Positions 17,399 to 26,934 of a stretch of DNA of 34,287 bases are shown here, one piece after another. The notes under the pieces were generated by a model. That model made no database searches. It saw only the letters and a program-made list of their open reading frames with translations, and was not told the DNA's origin. This DNA is from an uncultured beta proteobacterium (GTDB lineage: Bacteria > Pseudomonadota > Gammaproteobacteria > Burkholderiales > Burkholderiaceae_C): positions 1-34,287 of the forward strand of contig CAITXW010000496.1 of assembly GCA_903896425.1 (NCBI GenBank), written 5' to 3'. Position 1 is the stretch's first letter; each line of letters begins with the position of its first letter. Made by a program: the position numbers and the translations under genes.

Positions 17399-17431
17399 AA
17401 AGGCAGCCCGGTTTACCGCGCTGCCTTTTTT
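17399..17431 (+). terminator. Rho-independent terminator after rpmE2
   Basis: The stem AAAGGCAGC pairs with GCTGCCTTT across a 12-nt loop and ends in a run of six T. It follows the rpmE2 stop by about 22 bp and is the clearest intrinsic terminator in the window. Confidence 0.9.
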
Positions 17432-17452
17432 CATAGCGATTAACATCAGCGC

Positions 17453-19153
17453 GTGAACTCAACCACTCCCGCCATCGTTGCCCAGGGCGCCGTGCGCCGC
17501 TTGCCGCGCGTGGCACTGCTGCTGCTTTGCATCGCCTACGTGCTGCCGGGGTTTTTTGGCCGCGACCCCTGGAAAGGCGCGGACATTGCGGCCTTCGGCT
17601 ACATGGCCGAACTCTCGCGTGGTGCCAGCGACTGGATGGCGCCGCATTTGCTCGGCATGCCGCCCGAGGTTGATGCGCTGCTGCCCTACTGGCTTGGCGC
17701 CTGGGCCATGCAAATCGCGCCGGCCTGGATCGCCACCGACTTTGCCGCGCGCATCCCGTTCGGCCTGCTGCTGGCGCTGGCACTGGCAGCCACCTGGTAC
17801 GGCACCTACTACCTGGCGCGCAACACGGATGCCCAGCCCGTCGCCTTTGCCTTTGGCGGCGAGGCCCTGCCACCCGACTATGCCTGCGCCATGGCGGACG
17901 GGGGCCTGCTGGCCTTCATCGCCTGCCTGGGCCTGGCGCAGCTGTCGCACGAAACAACTCCGGCCATGGCGCAACTGTGCTTTGCCGCGCTGTCCTTTTT
18001 CGCCCTAGCCGCCCTGCCCTACCGCACGGTCATGCCGGTGCTTGCGGGCGTGCTGGGGCTCGTCGGTCTGACCCTGTCGGGCGCACCCACGGTTGCGCTG
18101 CTGCTGGGCAGTGGCGGGGCCCTGATTCACGGACTGGACCGCAGCCCCGGACGCAAGGCCGCTTCGCAACAGATCTGGTGGGCTGCGGGCATTGCGCTCA
18201 TCACGGCGCTGGTGGCCTGGCTCGCGCTGCGGCTCGATCTGTGGCGCTGGCGCATCGAGCTGCCCGAGGCCAACTGGACCGAGTGGCGCAGTCTCGGACG
18301 ATTGCTGCTGTGGTTCACCTGGCCGGCCTGGCCGCTTGCGCTGTGGACCGTGTGGCGCTGGCGGCACCAGTTGATTCGTCGCGCCATGCCGAGCCGGCAT
18401 CTGGCCGTGCCGCTGTGGCTGGCCGGCATCGCCATCGGCGCGACGCTCACCACCGGATCAGCCGATCGCTCGCTGCTGCTGGCCCTGCCCGCGCTGGCGG
18501 CGCTGGCCGCGTTTTCCCTGCCAACGCTCAAACGCAGCGTTTCCGCGCTGGTGGACTGGTTCACATTGCTGTTCTTCACGGGCTGGGCCGTTGTCATCTG
18601 GGTTATCTGGATCGCCCTGCAGACTGGCGTGCCGCAACAACCGGCGGCCAACGTGGCGCGGCTGGCACCCGGTTTCCAGCACAGCTTTTCACTGCTTCCC
18701 TTCCTGATTGCCGCCGTCGCCACGCTGGCCTGGGCTTGGCTGGTGAAGTGGCGGGTGGGACGCCACCGCAGTGCGATTTGGAAGAGCCTGGTCCTGCCCG
18801 CCGGCGGCGCAACGCTGTGCTGGCTGCTGCTAATGACGCTATGGCTGCCGCTGCTTGATTTTGCGCGCAGCTACGCGCCTTTGGTTCACCGCGCCATGGT
18901 GATCATGCCGCGCGCCACTTGCATCGAGACGCATGGCCTGAGCCGTGGCCAGATCGCAGCCTTCCAGTTGCACGGCCACGTGCGCGTCAACATCATCGAC
19001 GCTCAAGGCAGCTGCCCCTGGCTCGTCGTGCACAAGGATGCCTTGAACACGCTGTCGAAAAGTGTGGATCTGGCCAACTGGAAACTGCAGGGCAACATCC
19101 GCCACCCGATCGACCGCGACGAGGACCTGCTGATTTACCGCCGCGTCAACTGA
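17453..19153 (+). CDS. Membrane glycosyltransferase, ArnT/GT39-like
   Basis: A 566-residue polytopic membrane protein starting at a GTG with no strong ribosome site. The first periplasmic loop after helix 1 reads FGRDPWKGADIAAFGYMAEL, like the catalytic acidic loop of lipid-linked sugar transferases of the ArnT/PMT clan. It then has about ten hydrophobic segments, for example GLLLALALAATWYGTYYLA and LLLALPALAALAAFSLPTL, and a soluble C-terminal domain with CIETHGLSRGQIAAFQLHG. Such enzymes move sugars from polyprenyl phosphates onto lipid A, proteins or glycans; the acceptor here is unknown. The 3' end overlaps the convergent phoR gene by 8 bp. Confidence 0.8.
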   Translation: MNSTTPAIVAQGAVRRLPRVALLLLCIAYVLPGFFGRDPWKGADIAAFGYMAELSRGASDWMAPHLLGMPPEVDALLPYWLGAWAMQIAPAWIATDFAARIPFGLLLALALAATWYGTYYLARNTDAQPVAFAFGGEALPPDYACAMADGGLLAFIACLGLAQLSHETTPAMAQLCFAALSFFALAALPYRTVMPVLAGVLGLVGLTLSGAPTVALLLGSGGALIHGLDRSPGRKAASQQIWWAAGIALITALVAWLALRLDLWRWRIELPEANWTEWRSLGRLLLWFTWPAWPLALWTVWRWRHQLIRRAMPSRHLAVPLWLAGIAIGATLTTGSADRSLLLALPALAALAAFSLPTLKRSVSALVDWFTLLFFTGWAVVIWVIWIALQTGVPQQPAANVARLAPGFQHSFSLLPFLIAAVATLAWAWLVKWRVGRHRSAIWKSLVLPAGGATLCWLLLMTLWLPLLDFARSYAPLVHRAMVIMPRATCIETHGLSRGQIAAFQLHGHVRVNIIDAQGSCPWLVVHKDALNTLSKSVDLANWKLQGNIRHPIDRDEDLLIYRRVN

Positions 19154-20507
19154 TCGCAGGCAACTGCTGCGCCCTGCAGCGACCGGCCGGAAAGATGATC
19201 GAAAAGACCGAGCCCTTGCCCGGTGTGCTCTGAATGCCAAGCTCCGCACCATGACGCTGCGCCACGTGCTTGACGATGGCCAGACCGAGGCCGGTGCCAC
19301 CGGTGTCGCGCGAGCGGCTGTGGTCCACGCGGTAGAAGCGCTCGGTCAGGCGCGGAAGATGTTCCGGCGCAATGCCGGGACCGGTGTCCGTAACGGAAAA
19401 CTCGGCCCGACCGTCAGACAAGGGCAGCCAGCGCACCACGATGTCGCCACCGGCCGGTGTGTAGCGAATGGCATTGCCGACCAGATTACTCATGGCACTG
19501 AACAGTTCGTTGCCGGCCCCTGCAATCTCGCCGCCAGCTTGGTAATCAAACACCAGCGCATGCACGCGCTGCGCTGCCGGATTGAGGGCGGCGGACAAGG
19601 CCCTGGCGTCCTGCTCGATCTGCTGCATCAAGGCCGGCACGGCGATCCAGTCCGACAGACCGGGCGGCGGACTTCCCTCCAGTCGGGACAGGGTCAGCAG
19701 GTCGCTCACCAGGATCTGCATGCGATCGGCCTGCTGCGCCATCAGGGCCAGATAGCGTTCCCGCTCCGGCTCGGTCAATGCGCAGGTCTGCAGGGTCTCG
19801 ACAAAGCCGCTGAGCACGGTGAGCGGTGTGCGGATTTCATGCGAGACATTGGCCACGAAGTCGCGCCGCATCGCGTCCGCTTGCTCCAGGGCCGTGACAT
19901 CGCGCGACAGCAGCAGCAGACGGCCGCGGCCATAGGGATAGAGGTGGACCGAGAGCCGGACCGGCCGCGCCGACGTGTTCTCGCGCCCCGGCATGAGCAG
20001 TTCGTCGCGGTAGTCGTGCCCGGCAAAATAACGCACGAAGCCAGGCTCGCGCACCAGATTGCCGATGTGCTGCAGCATGTCTCGCTGCGCGTCCAGACCG
20101 AAGTGCGTGGCAGCGGTCTCGTTGAACCACTCGATGCTGCCCTGTGCGTCGAGCAGCATGACACCATTGGGCGAGGCCTGGAACGCGAGCAGAAAGTCCT
20201 GCAGCCGGTTCTGGCTGTCGCGCAGTTGGCGCTCCCGGCCCAACACCAGGCGACGCGTCCGCGCCGACACCTCGCCCCACAGTCCGGTGCTGATCGCCAC
20301 TTCCGAAACATCGCCGGCACGCAACCAGCGCAACACGCGCGACGCACGCGACCAGTCGATCAGAAACCAGACCAGGCCGCCGAACAGGATGCCTACCGCC
20401 AGCCCTTCCCACTCGGTCGCTGCGATGCCGCTTCGCAATGCGGCAAACCAGCCAGCCGATCCACCGGCTAGCAAACAGGCAACAAAGAAAAGAACGCGCC
20501 AGAACAT
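19146..20507 (-). CDS. phoR: Phosphate regulon sensor histidine kinase PhoR
   Basis: A 453-residue membrane kinase. Two N-terminal hydrophobic segments (FFVACLLAGGSAGWFAAL and LAVGILFGGLVWFLIDW) are followed by a PAS-like domain (about 105-205), the HisKA box FVANVSHEIRTPLTVLSGF with His223, and an ATPase domain with NLVGNAIRYTPAGG, DTGPGIAPEHLPRLTERFYR and GGTGLGLAIVKH. There is no large periplasmic sensor domain, as in PhoR proteins that read phosphate status through Pst and PhoU. It phosphorylates PhoB under phosphate limitation. It is the last gene of the pst-pho run, 49 bp after phoB. Confidence 0.96.
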   Translation of the reverse strand: MFWRVLFFVACLLAGGSAGWFAALRSGIAATEWEGLAVGILFGGLVWFLIDWSRASRVLRWLRAGDVSEVAISTGLWGEVSARTRRLVLGRERQLRDSQNRLQDFLLAFQASPNGVMLLDAQGSIEWFNETAATHFGLDAQRDMLQHIGNLVREPGFVRYFAGHDYRDELLMPGRENTSARPVRLSVHLYPYGRGRLLLLSRDVTALEQADAMRRDFVANVSHEIRTPLTVLSGFVETLQTCALTEPERERYLALMAQQADRMQILVSDLLTLSRLEGSPPPGLSDWIAVPALMQQIEQDARALSAALNPAAQRVHALVFDYQAGGEIAGAGNELFSAMSNLVGNAIRYTPAGGDIVVRWLPLSDGRAEFSVTDTGPGIAPEHLPRLTERFYRVDHSRSRDTGGTGLGLAIVKHVAQRHGAELGIQSTPGKGSVFSIIFPAGRCRAQQLPAIS

Positions 20508-20556
20508 GGTCAGAACGGCTAACCCGTGCTTTTCTGGTCAATGCAAATGGAAATTG

Positions 20557-21273
20557 TCATTGCGCAGATGACGCTGCCTGCACGACGTGCGCCGTCAGCC
20601 GGTAACCGGCACCGCGCACGGTCTCGATCATTTGCCCCGCGCTGGCACCAAGCGCCTCGCGAAGGCGCTTGACATGGACGTCGACGGTCCGCTCCTCGAT
20701 GAACACATGATCGCCCCACACCTTGTCCAGCAACTGGGAGCGGCTGTGCACGCGTTCGGCGTGGGTCATCAGGTAGTGCAGCAGCTTGAACTCGGTCGGA
20801 CCGAGCTTGAGCATCTGGTCGTTGAAGGCGACGCGGTAGGTCGACGAATCCAGCGACAAGGCGCCCACCGCCACCACGCCACCGACCTGCTCGGGCGCGC
20901 GCCGGCGCAGCACGGCGCGCACTCGGGCCAGCAATTCCTTGGTGGAGAACGGCTTGACGATGTAGTCGTCCGCGCCGGCGTCGAGCCCGGACACGCGGTC
21001 GCTCTCATCGCTGCGTGCTGTCAGCATGATGATGGGAACCGCCTTGGTGCGCGGGTTGGCGCGCCAGCGCTTGGCCAGCGTCAAACCACTCTCGCCAGGC
21101 AGCATCCAATCGAGCAGGATCACATCGGGCAGCACGTCGTCGAGTTCGCGCTGGGCCGAGGCACTGTCCATGGCCCAGGTCGGGCGAAAACCGTTGTGGC
21201 GCAGGTTGACGGCGATCAGTTCGGCGATGGCCGGTTCGTCTTCGACAATCAGCACGCCCGGTTGCTGCCTCAT
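20557..21273 (-). CDS. phoB: Phosphate regulon response regulator PhoB
   Basis: A 238-residue OmpR-family regulator. The receiver domain has the phospho-acceptor Asp55 in VILLDWMLPGESG, acidic residues EDE near position 11 and Lys107 in VKPFS. The C-terminal winged helix includes LKLGPTEFKLLHYLMTHAER and the recognition region EERTVDVHVKRLREAL. Phosphorylated PhoB binds Pho boxes of 11-bp direct repeats; four such sites are seen in this window. The start overlaps the phoU stop by 4 bp. Confidence 0.97.
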   Translation of the reverse strand: MRQQPGVLIVEDEPAIAELIAVNLRHNGFRPTWAMDSASAQRELDDVLPDVILLDWMLPGESGLTLAKRWRANPRTKAVPIIMLTARSDESDRVSGLDAGADDYIVKPFSTKELLARVRAVLRRRAPEQVGGVVAVGALSLDSSTYRVAFNDQMLKLGPTEFKLLHYLMTHAERVHSRSQLLDKVWGDHVFIEERTVDVHVKRLREALGASAGQMIETVRGAGYRLTAHVVQAASSAQ

Positions 21274-21971
21274 TTCAACACCGACTCGATCTCTTCCATC
21301 GAGGTGTGTCGGATGTCGGCACCCTTGACGACGTAGATGATGAACTCCGCAATGTTCTTCGCATGGTCGCCGATGCGCTCGATGGCCTTGGCCAGAAAGA
21401 GCAGGTCCAGGCTTGGCGAGATCATGCGCGGGTCTTCCATCATGTAGGTGATGAGCTTGCGCACAAAGCCGTTGAACTCCTGGTCGATCTGGTCGTCTTC
21501 TTTCAGGATCGACACCGCGGCTGCCGTATCGAGCCGGGCAAAGGCATCAAGCGCCTTGCGCAGCAACCCCGAAGCCATGTCCGCTGCCACCCGCAACTCA
21601 AGCGCCGGCAAGGAACGCGGCGAGCCGCTGTCGATAATGGAGCGCACCATGCGCGCCATCTTCTCGGCCTCGTCGCCGACCCGCTCCAGGTTCGCCGTGG
21701 TCTTGGAGATCGCGATCAACAGGCGCAGGTCGCGCGCGGTCGGCTGGCGCCGGGCAATGATGCTCGAGAGTTCGCGGTCGATGTCGACCTCCATGGCATT
21801 GACGCGGGCTTCGGTTGCCGTCACCGCGTTCGCCGCCTCGACGTCGAATTGGGACAGCGCGTAGATGGCCTGGCGGATCTGCGATTCCACCAGGCCGCCG
21901 AGTTCCATGACCCGGGTCGAGACCGCGCTGAGTTCGCTGTCGAACTGCGTTGAGAGATGTTTTTCAGGCAT
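21270..21971 (-). CDS. phoU: Phosphate signalling/uptake regulator PhoU
   Basis: A 233-residue all-helical protein with two PhoU repeats, each containing the metal-site motif: ERVGDEAEKMAR in the first and ERIGDHAKNIAEFI in the second. It links the Pst transporter to PhoR and is needed to switch the regulon off when phosphate is plentiful. It begins 9 bp after pstB and overlaps phoB by 4 bp, consistent with one transcript. Confidence 0.97.
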   Translation of the reverse strand: MPEKHLSTQFDSELSAVSTRVMELGGLVESQIRQAIYALSQFDVEAANAVTATEARVNAMEVDIDRELSSIIARRQPTARDLRLLIAISKTTANLERVGDEAEKMARMVRSIIDSGSPRSLPALELRVAADMASGLLRKALDAFARLDTAAAVSILKEDDQIDQEFNGFVRKLITYMMEDPRMISPSLDLLFLAKAIERIGDHAKNIAEFIIYVVKGADIRHTSMEEIESVLK

Positions 21972-21980
21972 GATTTCCCC

Positions 21981-22760
21981 TTATCCGAACCGACCGGTAA
22001 TGTAGTCTTCCGTTTCCTTGCGCGTGGGCTTGAAGAATATCTGCTCGGTCGAACCAAACTCGATCAAATCACCCAGGTACATGTAGGCCGTGTAGTCGCT
22101 GCAGCGCGCCGCCTGCTGCATATTGTGGGTCACGATCACGACGGTGTAGTCGCGCTTGAGTTCGGTGATCAGTTCCTCGACCTTGGCCGTCGAGATCGGA
22201 TCGAGCGCTGAGCACGGCTCGTCGAGCAGCAGCACTTCAGGCCTGATGGCGATGCCGCGCGCAATGCACAGGCGCTGCTGTTGGCCACCCGACAGGCTGG
22301 AGCCGCTTTGGCCGAGCTTGTCTTTGACCTCGCCCCACAAGGCGGCCTTGCGCAGCGCCCACTCGACACGCTCTTCCATGTCGGTCGTGCTCAGCGATTC
22401 GAACAGCTTGACGCCGAAGGCCACGTTATCGTAGATCGACATCGGAAACGGCGTCGGTTTCTGGAACACCATGCCGACCTTGGCACGCAACAGCGCCACA
22501 TCCTGCTTGCTGGTCAACAGGTTCTCGCCATCGAGCAGCACCTCGCCCTGCGCGCGCTGCTCGGGATAGAGCTCGAACATGCGGTTGAAGACGCGCAGCA
22601 GGGTTGACTTGCCGCAGCCCGAAGGCCCGATGAAAGCGGTCACCTTGTTTTCCGGAATTTCCAGGTTGATGCCCTTGAGCGCGTGAAACTTTCCGTAGAA
22701 AAAATTCAGATCCTTGACGGCAATCTTGGTCGTCTCGCGGGTGGCTACAGCGGCAGTCAT
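21981..22760 (-). CDS. pstB: Phosphate ABC transporter ATP-binding protein PstB
   Basis: A 259-residue ATPase with Walker [10 protein letters not shown] (about 45-53), Q-loop [11 protein letters not shown], signature [16 protein letters not shown], Walker [14 protein letters not shown] and switch histidine VIVTHNM. The [12 protein letters not shown] segment is specific to PstB. It energises phosphate import through PstC and PstA. It follows pstA by 38 bp. Confidence 0.98.
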   Translation of the reverse strand: MTAAVATRETTKIAVKDLNFFYGKFHALKGINLEIPENKVTAFIGPSGCGKSTLLRVFNRMFELYPEQRAQGEVLLDGENLLTSKQDVALLRAKVGMVFQKPTPFPMSIYDNVAFGVKLFESLSTTDMEERVEWALRKAALWGEVKDKLGQSGSSLSGGQQQRLCIARGIAIRPEVLLLDEPCSALDPISTAKVEELITELKRDYTVVIVTHNMQQAARCSDYTAYMYLGDLIEFGSTEQIFFKPTRKETEDYITGRFG

Positions 22761-22798
22761 GTTGGTACCTTGTTTCGTATCGTTGGCAAGCCTGGATC

Positions 22799-23683
22799 TC
22801 AGGACTTGTTGCGGGTGACAACCCGCGCCAGGATGTTGAGCGCCAGCACGGCAATCGTGATGATGAACACGCCAGCCCAGGCCAGTTTCTGCCAGTTTTC
22901 GTAGGGACTCATGGCGAACTTGAAGATGGTCACCGGCAGACTTGCCATCGGCTCGCTCAGGCTTGAAGTCCAGAACTGGTTGCTCAGCGCGGTGAACAGC
23001 AGGGGTGCCGTTTCACCCGCGATGCGCGCGACGGCCAGCAGGATGCCGGTGATGATGCCGGCACGGGCCGACTTCATGGTGATGCTGACGATCACTTTCC
23101 ACTTCGGCGCCCCCAGGGCATAGGCCGCCTCGCGCAAACCGGGCGGCACCAGCTGCAACATGTTCTCGGTGGTGCGGATCACCACCGGAATGGCGATCAG
23201 GGCCAGCGCCATGATGCCGGCATAGCCGGAGAATGATTTGAAGCGGGTGACCACCACCGCGTAGACAAAGAGGCCGATCACGATGGACGGCGCCGACAGC
23301 AGGATATCGTTGACGAAGCGCGTCGTCTGCGCCAAGGCACCCTTGGTATCGAATTCGGCGAGGTAGATGCCGGCCATGATGCCGATCGGCGTGCCGACAA
23401 AGGTCGCCAGCAGGACCATCAGGAACGACCCATAAATGGCGTTCGCCAGGCCGCCCGCATCATTCGGCGGTGGCGTCATTTGTGTCAGCGTGTCGAGGGT
23501 GAGGCCACCGATGCCGAGGCGAATGGTCTCGAACAGGATCCAGAACAGCCAGAACAGGCCAAAGGCCATGGCCAGCAGCGACAGCGTCAGGGCAACGCGG
23601 TTGATGCGCTTGCGCTGCGCGTAGCGCGTCTGACGCATCTGATTCAAATCGGCCGCTTGCAGCAGGCGTTGCCCGGTTCTCAT
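22799..23683 (-). CDS. pstA: Phosphate ABC transporter permease PstA
   Basis: A 294-residue membrane protein with about six helices, starting after a basic N-terminus. The family motif [21 protein letters not shown] is the EAA loop that contacts PstB. Another typical stretch is [15 protein letters not shown]. It overlaps pstC by 4 bp (ATGA), so the two permeases are translationally coupled. Confidence 0.97.
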   Translation of the reverse strand: MRTGQRLLQAADLNQMRQTRYAQRKRINRVALTLSLLAMAFGLFWLFWILFETIRLGIGGLTLDTLTQMTPPPNDAGGLANAIYGSFLMVLLATFVGTPIGIMAGIYLAEFDTKGALAQTTRFVNDILLSAPSIVIGLFVYAVVVTRFKSFSGYAGIMALALIAIPVVIRTTENMLQLVPPGLREAAYALGAPKWKVIVSITMKSARAGIITGILLAVARIAGETAPLLFTALSNQFWTSSLSEPMASLPVTIFKFAMSPYENWQKLAWAGVFIITIAVLALNILARVVTRNKS

Positions 23684-24645
23684 GTCTTGGCCCCTTCGCC
23701 CTTGCGCAATTGGGCCAGCAGTACTTTGGACAAGGTCAATATCACAAACGTGATGAAGAACAAGACCAGACCCAGGTACATCAGCGCAGCCTGGTGCAGG
23801 CCGGCACCGGCCTCGGCGAATTCATTGGCCAGCGCCGACGTGATGCTGTTGGCGGCCTGGAACAGGCTGAGCGAATCGAGCTGATTGAAGTTGCCGATGA
23901 CAAAGGTCACGGCCATGGTCTCGCCGATGGCACGACCCAGACCCAGCATGATGCCGCCGATGACACCCGCCTTGGTGTAGGGAAGCACCACCGTGGAGAC
24001 CACCTCCCACGTGGTAGCGCCCAGGCCGTAGGCCGACTCCTTGAGCAGGGTGGGCGTGACCTCGAAGACATCGCGCATGACCGAGGCGATGAACGGAATG
24101 ATCATGATCGCCAGTATGATGCCGGCCGACAGGATACCGATACCGACCGGCGGGCCGGAAAAGAACGCACCCAGGTAGGGCACGTCGGAAAAAACAGCCT
24201 GCAGCGGCTGCTGCACATAGGTCGCCAGCAGCGGGCCGAACACGAGCAGACCCCACATACCATAGACGATGGACGGAATCGCAGCCAGCAGTTCAATCGC
24301 CGTGCCCAGGGGACGCTTGAGCCAGGCCGGAGAGAGCTCGGTCAGGAACAGGGCGATGCCGAAACTCACCGGCACCGCGATCAACAAAGCAATCAGCGAA
24401 GTCATCAGCGTGCCGTAAATCATGACCAGACCACCGAACTCTTCCTTGACGGGGTCCCAGGTGGTGCTGGCGAGAAAGCTGAACCCATACTTGCTGATGG
24501 CCGGCCAGGCGCTGACCGTGAGCGAGACCAGAATGGCCAGCAGCATTCCAAGCGTCAACCAGGCCGCACCCTTGGCCAGCCAGCCAAAGATGCGGTCGGC
24601 TAGAGGCCCGGAGCGGTTTGCCTTTGCTGGAGGAGGATTTGTCAT
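23680..24645 (-). CDS. pstC: Phosphate ABC transporter permease PstC
   Basis: A permease of about 321 residues with six helices, including [20 protein letters not shown], and the EAA loop [39 protein letters not shown] is a PstC hallmark. The listed ORF begins at a GTG at 24711; I chose the ATG at 24645 (MTNPPPAK), although its ribosome site is weak. The gap of 96 bp from pstS is longer than the others in the operon, and may allow extra pstS mRNA, as is common for binding proteins. Confidence 0.95.
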   Translation of the reverse strand: MTNPPPAKANRSGPLADRIFGWLAKGAAWLTLGMLLAILVSLTVSAWPAISKYGFSFLASTTWDPVKEEFGGLVMIYGTLMTSLIALLIAVPVSFGIALFLTELSPAWLKRPLGTAIELLAAIPSIVYGMWGLLVFGPLLATYVQQPLQAVFSDVPYLGAFFSGPPVGIGILSAGIILAIMIIPFIASVMRDVFEVTPTLLKESAYGLGATTWEVVSTVVLPYTKAGVIGGIMLGLGRAIGETMAVTFVIGNFNQLDSLSLFQAANSITSALANEFAEAGAGLHQAALMYLGLVLFFITFVILTLSKVLLAQLRKGEGAKT

Positions 24646-24741
24646 GGCGCGCCCGGAAAGCCTTGCAGATGGATGAACAGGCAACTGATTCGCCGGAAGT
24701 GTAGTTGACACAGACCCGCCCCTGGAAAAAGTCGCGCTGCC

Positions 24742-25785
24742 TTACTTCAAAGCAACCGGCTTGCCAGACGCATCAGTGGTATGCGACCAGGCCTTCTCGA
24801 TCGAAGCAATCACATTGGCCGGCATCGGAACGTAGTCCAGATCGGTTGCACTCTTGCCACCGTTCTTGTAGGCCCAGGAAAAGAACTTAAATGCTTCCGT
24901 GGCATTGGCCGGCTTGTCCTGCTTCGTGTGCATCAGGATGAAGGTAGCGGTCGAAATCGGCCAGGCGTTCTTGCCGGGCTGGTCGGTGATGAGCTGATAG
25001 AACGACTTGTTCCAGTCGGCACCGGCAGCGGCGGCCTTGAATGCATCTTCATCAGGCGCGACGAACACGCCGTCCCGGTTCTTGAGCAAGGTGTAGGTCA
25101 TCTTGTTCTGCTTGACATAGGAATACTCGACGTAGCCGATCGAATTGGGCAGACGATTGACGAAGGCGGCGACGCCCTCATTGCCTTTGCCACCGGCGCC
25201 GACCGGCCAGTTCACCGCTGTGCCCTCACCCACCTTGGCCTTCCACTCGGCATGCACACGGCTCAGGTAGTTCGTGAAATTGAAGGTCGTACCGGACCCG
25301 TCGGCACGGCGCACCGGGGCAATGGCCGCATCGGGCAGTGCCAGCGTGGGGTTCAGTGCCTTGATGGCGGCGTCGTTCCATTTGGTAATCTTGCCGAGGT
25401 AAATGTCGCCGAGTACCTGGCCGTCGAGCTTCATCTGACCCGGTGCGATGCCTTTGATGTTGATCACCGGAACGGTGCCACCGATGACGGTGGGAAACTG
25501 GAACTGGCCCTTGGCCTTGAGCACCTCATCGGTTTGCGGCATGTCAGACGCGCCGAAATCGACCGTCTTGGCATCAATCTGCTTGATGCCTGCACCGGAG
25601 CCGACCGACTGGTAATTGACCTTGACGCCGGTTGCCTTGTTGTATTCGGCCGCCCACTTTGCGTACAGCGGAGCCGGAAAGCTGGCACCGGCACCAGTGA
25701 TTTCCTGCGCGGCCGCCAAGTTAAGGTAGGACATGGCAAGCACGCCCGCCACACTGATCAGGGAAATTTTGAAACTGGTCTTCAT
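24742..25785 (-). CDS. pstS: Phosphate-binding periplasmic protein PstS
   Basis: A 347-residue protein with a Sec signal peptide (cleavage about after residue 26, AAA-QE). The mature N-terminus EITGAGASFPAPLYAKWAAE and the loops VGSGAGIKQI, DFGASDMP and RADGSGTTFNFTNYLS are the phosphate-binding residues of PstS. It delivers phosphate to PstCAB. AAAGG lies about 9 nt before the ATG. A strong Pho box lies 48-82 bp upstream of the start. It is the first gene of the seven-gene pstSCAB-phoUBR run. Confidence 0.98.
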   Translation of the reverse strand: MKTSFKISLISVAGVLAMSYLNLAAAQEITGAGASFPAPLYAKWAAEYNKATGVKVNYQSVGSGAGIKQIDAKTVDFGASDMPQTDEVLKAKGQFQFPTVIGGTVPVINIKGIAPGQMKLDGQVLGDIYLGKITKWNDAAIKALNPTLALPDAAIAPVRRADGSGTTFNFTNYLSRVHAEWKAKVGEGTAVNWPVGAGGKGNEGVAAFVNRLPNSIGYVEYSYVKQNKMTYTLLKNRDGVFVAPDEDAFKAAAAGADWNKSFYQLITDQPGKNAWPISTATFILMHTKQDKPANATEAFKFFSWAYKNGGKSATDLDYVPMPANVIASIEKAWSHTTDASGKPVALK

Positions 25786-25833
25786 GGGAATACCTTTGCG
25801 TTGAATTGGGGATAACTCTGCGGTAACGGGGCA

Positions 25834-25867
25834 ACTATAAGAAGGTTATATGACAGTGATGTGACAT
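25834..25867 (-). promoter_or_regulatory. Pho box and promoter of pstS
   Basis: Read leftward, ATGTCAC-ATCA-CTGTCAT (25867-25850) is a 7-4-7 direct repeat close to the PhoB consensus (CTGTCAT with a 4-bp AT-rich spacer). It is followed by exactly 10 bp and then TATAGT (25839-25834) as -10. The Pho box replaces the -35, as in classic PhoB-activated promoters. Confidence 0.88.
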
Positions 25868-25923
25868 CTTTGCGGTTTTGCAAACGGCCGATGGATCGCA
25901 AGCCCGGCCTTTCAGACATGCAG

Positions 25924-25957
25924 CTGTCACGTTTTCGTCAAAAAACGACCCTATTCT
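25924..25957 (+). promoter_or_regulatory. Pho box and promoter of ppk2
   Basis: CTGTCAC-GTTT-TCGTCAA (25924-25941) is followed by 10 bp and TATTCT (25952-25957). The layout is the same as at pstS. The first half-site is nearly perfect and the second is weaker. Transcription would begin about 25964, which rules out the upstream start at 25878 given in the ORF track. Confidence 0.78.
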
Positions 25958-25991
25958 TCCCCCTGTAGGAACTTCGACTCGGGGGGCAGGC

Positions 25992-26849
25992 TTGACTGCA
26001 ATCAATGACGACTTGGTCCAGCGTATCCGACGCGACCTGGATGACAGCTACGACGAGGAGCTGGAACTGGAGCTGGAAGACCGAAATGTCGACGAACTCG
26101 CGCAAAGTTCGCTCGACACGGCGTCCAGGCAATACAAGGAAAGCCGTCGCCGGTATTTTCGTGAACTGTTCCGGATGCAGGGTGAACTCGTCAAGCTGCA
26201 GGACTGGGTGGTCAAGACCGGGCACAAGGTCGTGATCCTTTTTGAAGGCCGCGACGCGGCCGGCAAAGGCGGTGTCATCAAGCGCATCACCCAGCGCCTG
26301 AATCCGCGCGTCTGTCGCGTGGCGGCCTTGCCGGCGCCGAACGCACGCGAACAAACCCAGTGGTATTTTCAGCGCTACGCAGCCCATCTGCCGGGGGCCG
26401 GTGAGATGGTGCTGTTCGACCGCAGCTGGTACAACCGGGCCGGTGTCGAGCGGGTGATGGGCTTTTGCTCTGATGAACAATACGAGGAGTTCTTCCGAAC
26501 CGTCCCCGAATTCGAAAAGATGCTGGTGCGCTCGGGCATCCAGCTCATCAAGTACTGGTTCTCCATCTCGGACGAGGAGCAGCATCTGCGCTTCATGGGC
26601 CGCATCCACGATCCGCTCAAGCAATGGAAGCTCAGCCCGATGGACATGGAGTCCAGGCGGCGCTGGGAGGAGTACACCAAGGCCAAGGAAATCATGCTGG
26701 AGCGGACCCACATTGCGCAGGCACCCTGGTGGATGGTTCTGGCCGTGGACAAGAAGAAGGCCCGGCTCAATTGCATTCACCACCTGCTGCAACAGATTCC
26801 CTATGGCGAAATCGAACATCCGGCCATCGTGTTGCCGGAAGTCTATTGA
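25992..26849 (+). CDS. ppk2: Polyphosphate kinase 2
   Basis: A single-domain PPK2 of about 285 residues. Walker A is GRDAAGKGG (about 86-94) and the lid/Walker B region is FDRSWYNRAGVERVMGFC (from about 142); SPMDMESRRRWEEYTKAKE is also typical. PPK2 enzymes transfer phosphate between polyphosphate and nucleotides, generally favouring GTP or ATP formation, though direction cannot be read here. The first 40 residues are very acidic (DEELELELED). I chose the TTG at 25992, with GGGGGGCAGG just before it, because the listed start at 25878 is upstream of the promoter and no in-frame ATG occurs before about codon 62. It is divergent from pstS. Confidence 0.92.
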   Translation: MTAINDDLVQRIRRDLDDSYDEELELELEDRNVDELAQSSLDTASRQYKESRRRYFRELFRMQGELVKLQDWVVKTGHKVVILFEGRDAAGKGGVIKRITQRLNPRVCRVAALPAPNAREQTQWYFQRYAAHLPGAGEMVLFDRSWYNRAGVERVMGFCSDEQYEEFFRTVPEFEKMLVRSGIQLIKYWFSISDEEQHLRFMGRIHDPLKQWKLSPMDMESRRRWEEYTKAKEIMLERTHIAQAPWWMVLAVDKKKARLNCIHHLLQQIPYGEIEHPAIVLPEVY

Positions 26850-26870
26850 AGGCTCGTCCAGGTCACCAAG

Positions 26871-26904
26871 CCGTCACGAAACCGTCACGAAACCTTTGTA
26901 CGCT
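26871..26904 (+). promoter_or_regulatory. Pho box and promoter of the fasciclin-domain gene
   Basis: CCGTCAC-GAAA-CCGTCAC (26871-26888) forms two perfect 11-bp repeats (CCGTCACGAAA), and a third, poorer unit (AGGTCACCAAG) precedes it at 26860-26870. After 10 bp comes TACGCT (26899-26904), a weak -10. The site lies between ppk2 and the lipoprotein gene, giving the latter its own PhoB-type promoter. Confidence 0.75.
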
Positions 26905-26934
26905 CAAAACATCATTAATCTGGAGAAGAATCTC

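Noticed and set aside
20555-20571. GTCATTGCGCAGATGAC at the end of phoB, resembling the 15462 repeat
   Set aside because: Shares only GTCATTGCG and has a simple 5-bp stem; not a copy of the element.
26860-26892. Short direct repeats considered as a CRISPR or minisatellite
   Set aside because: The 11-bp period with GTCAC cores and a -10-like hexamer 10 bp downstream fit a Pho box; repeats are too short and lack spacers.
26473-26934. N-terminal extension of the fasciclin ORF
   Set aside because: Lies within ppk2 in another frame; the lipoprotein signal begins at 26935.
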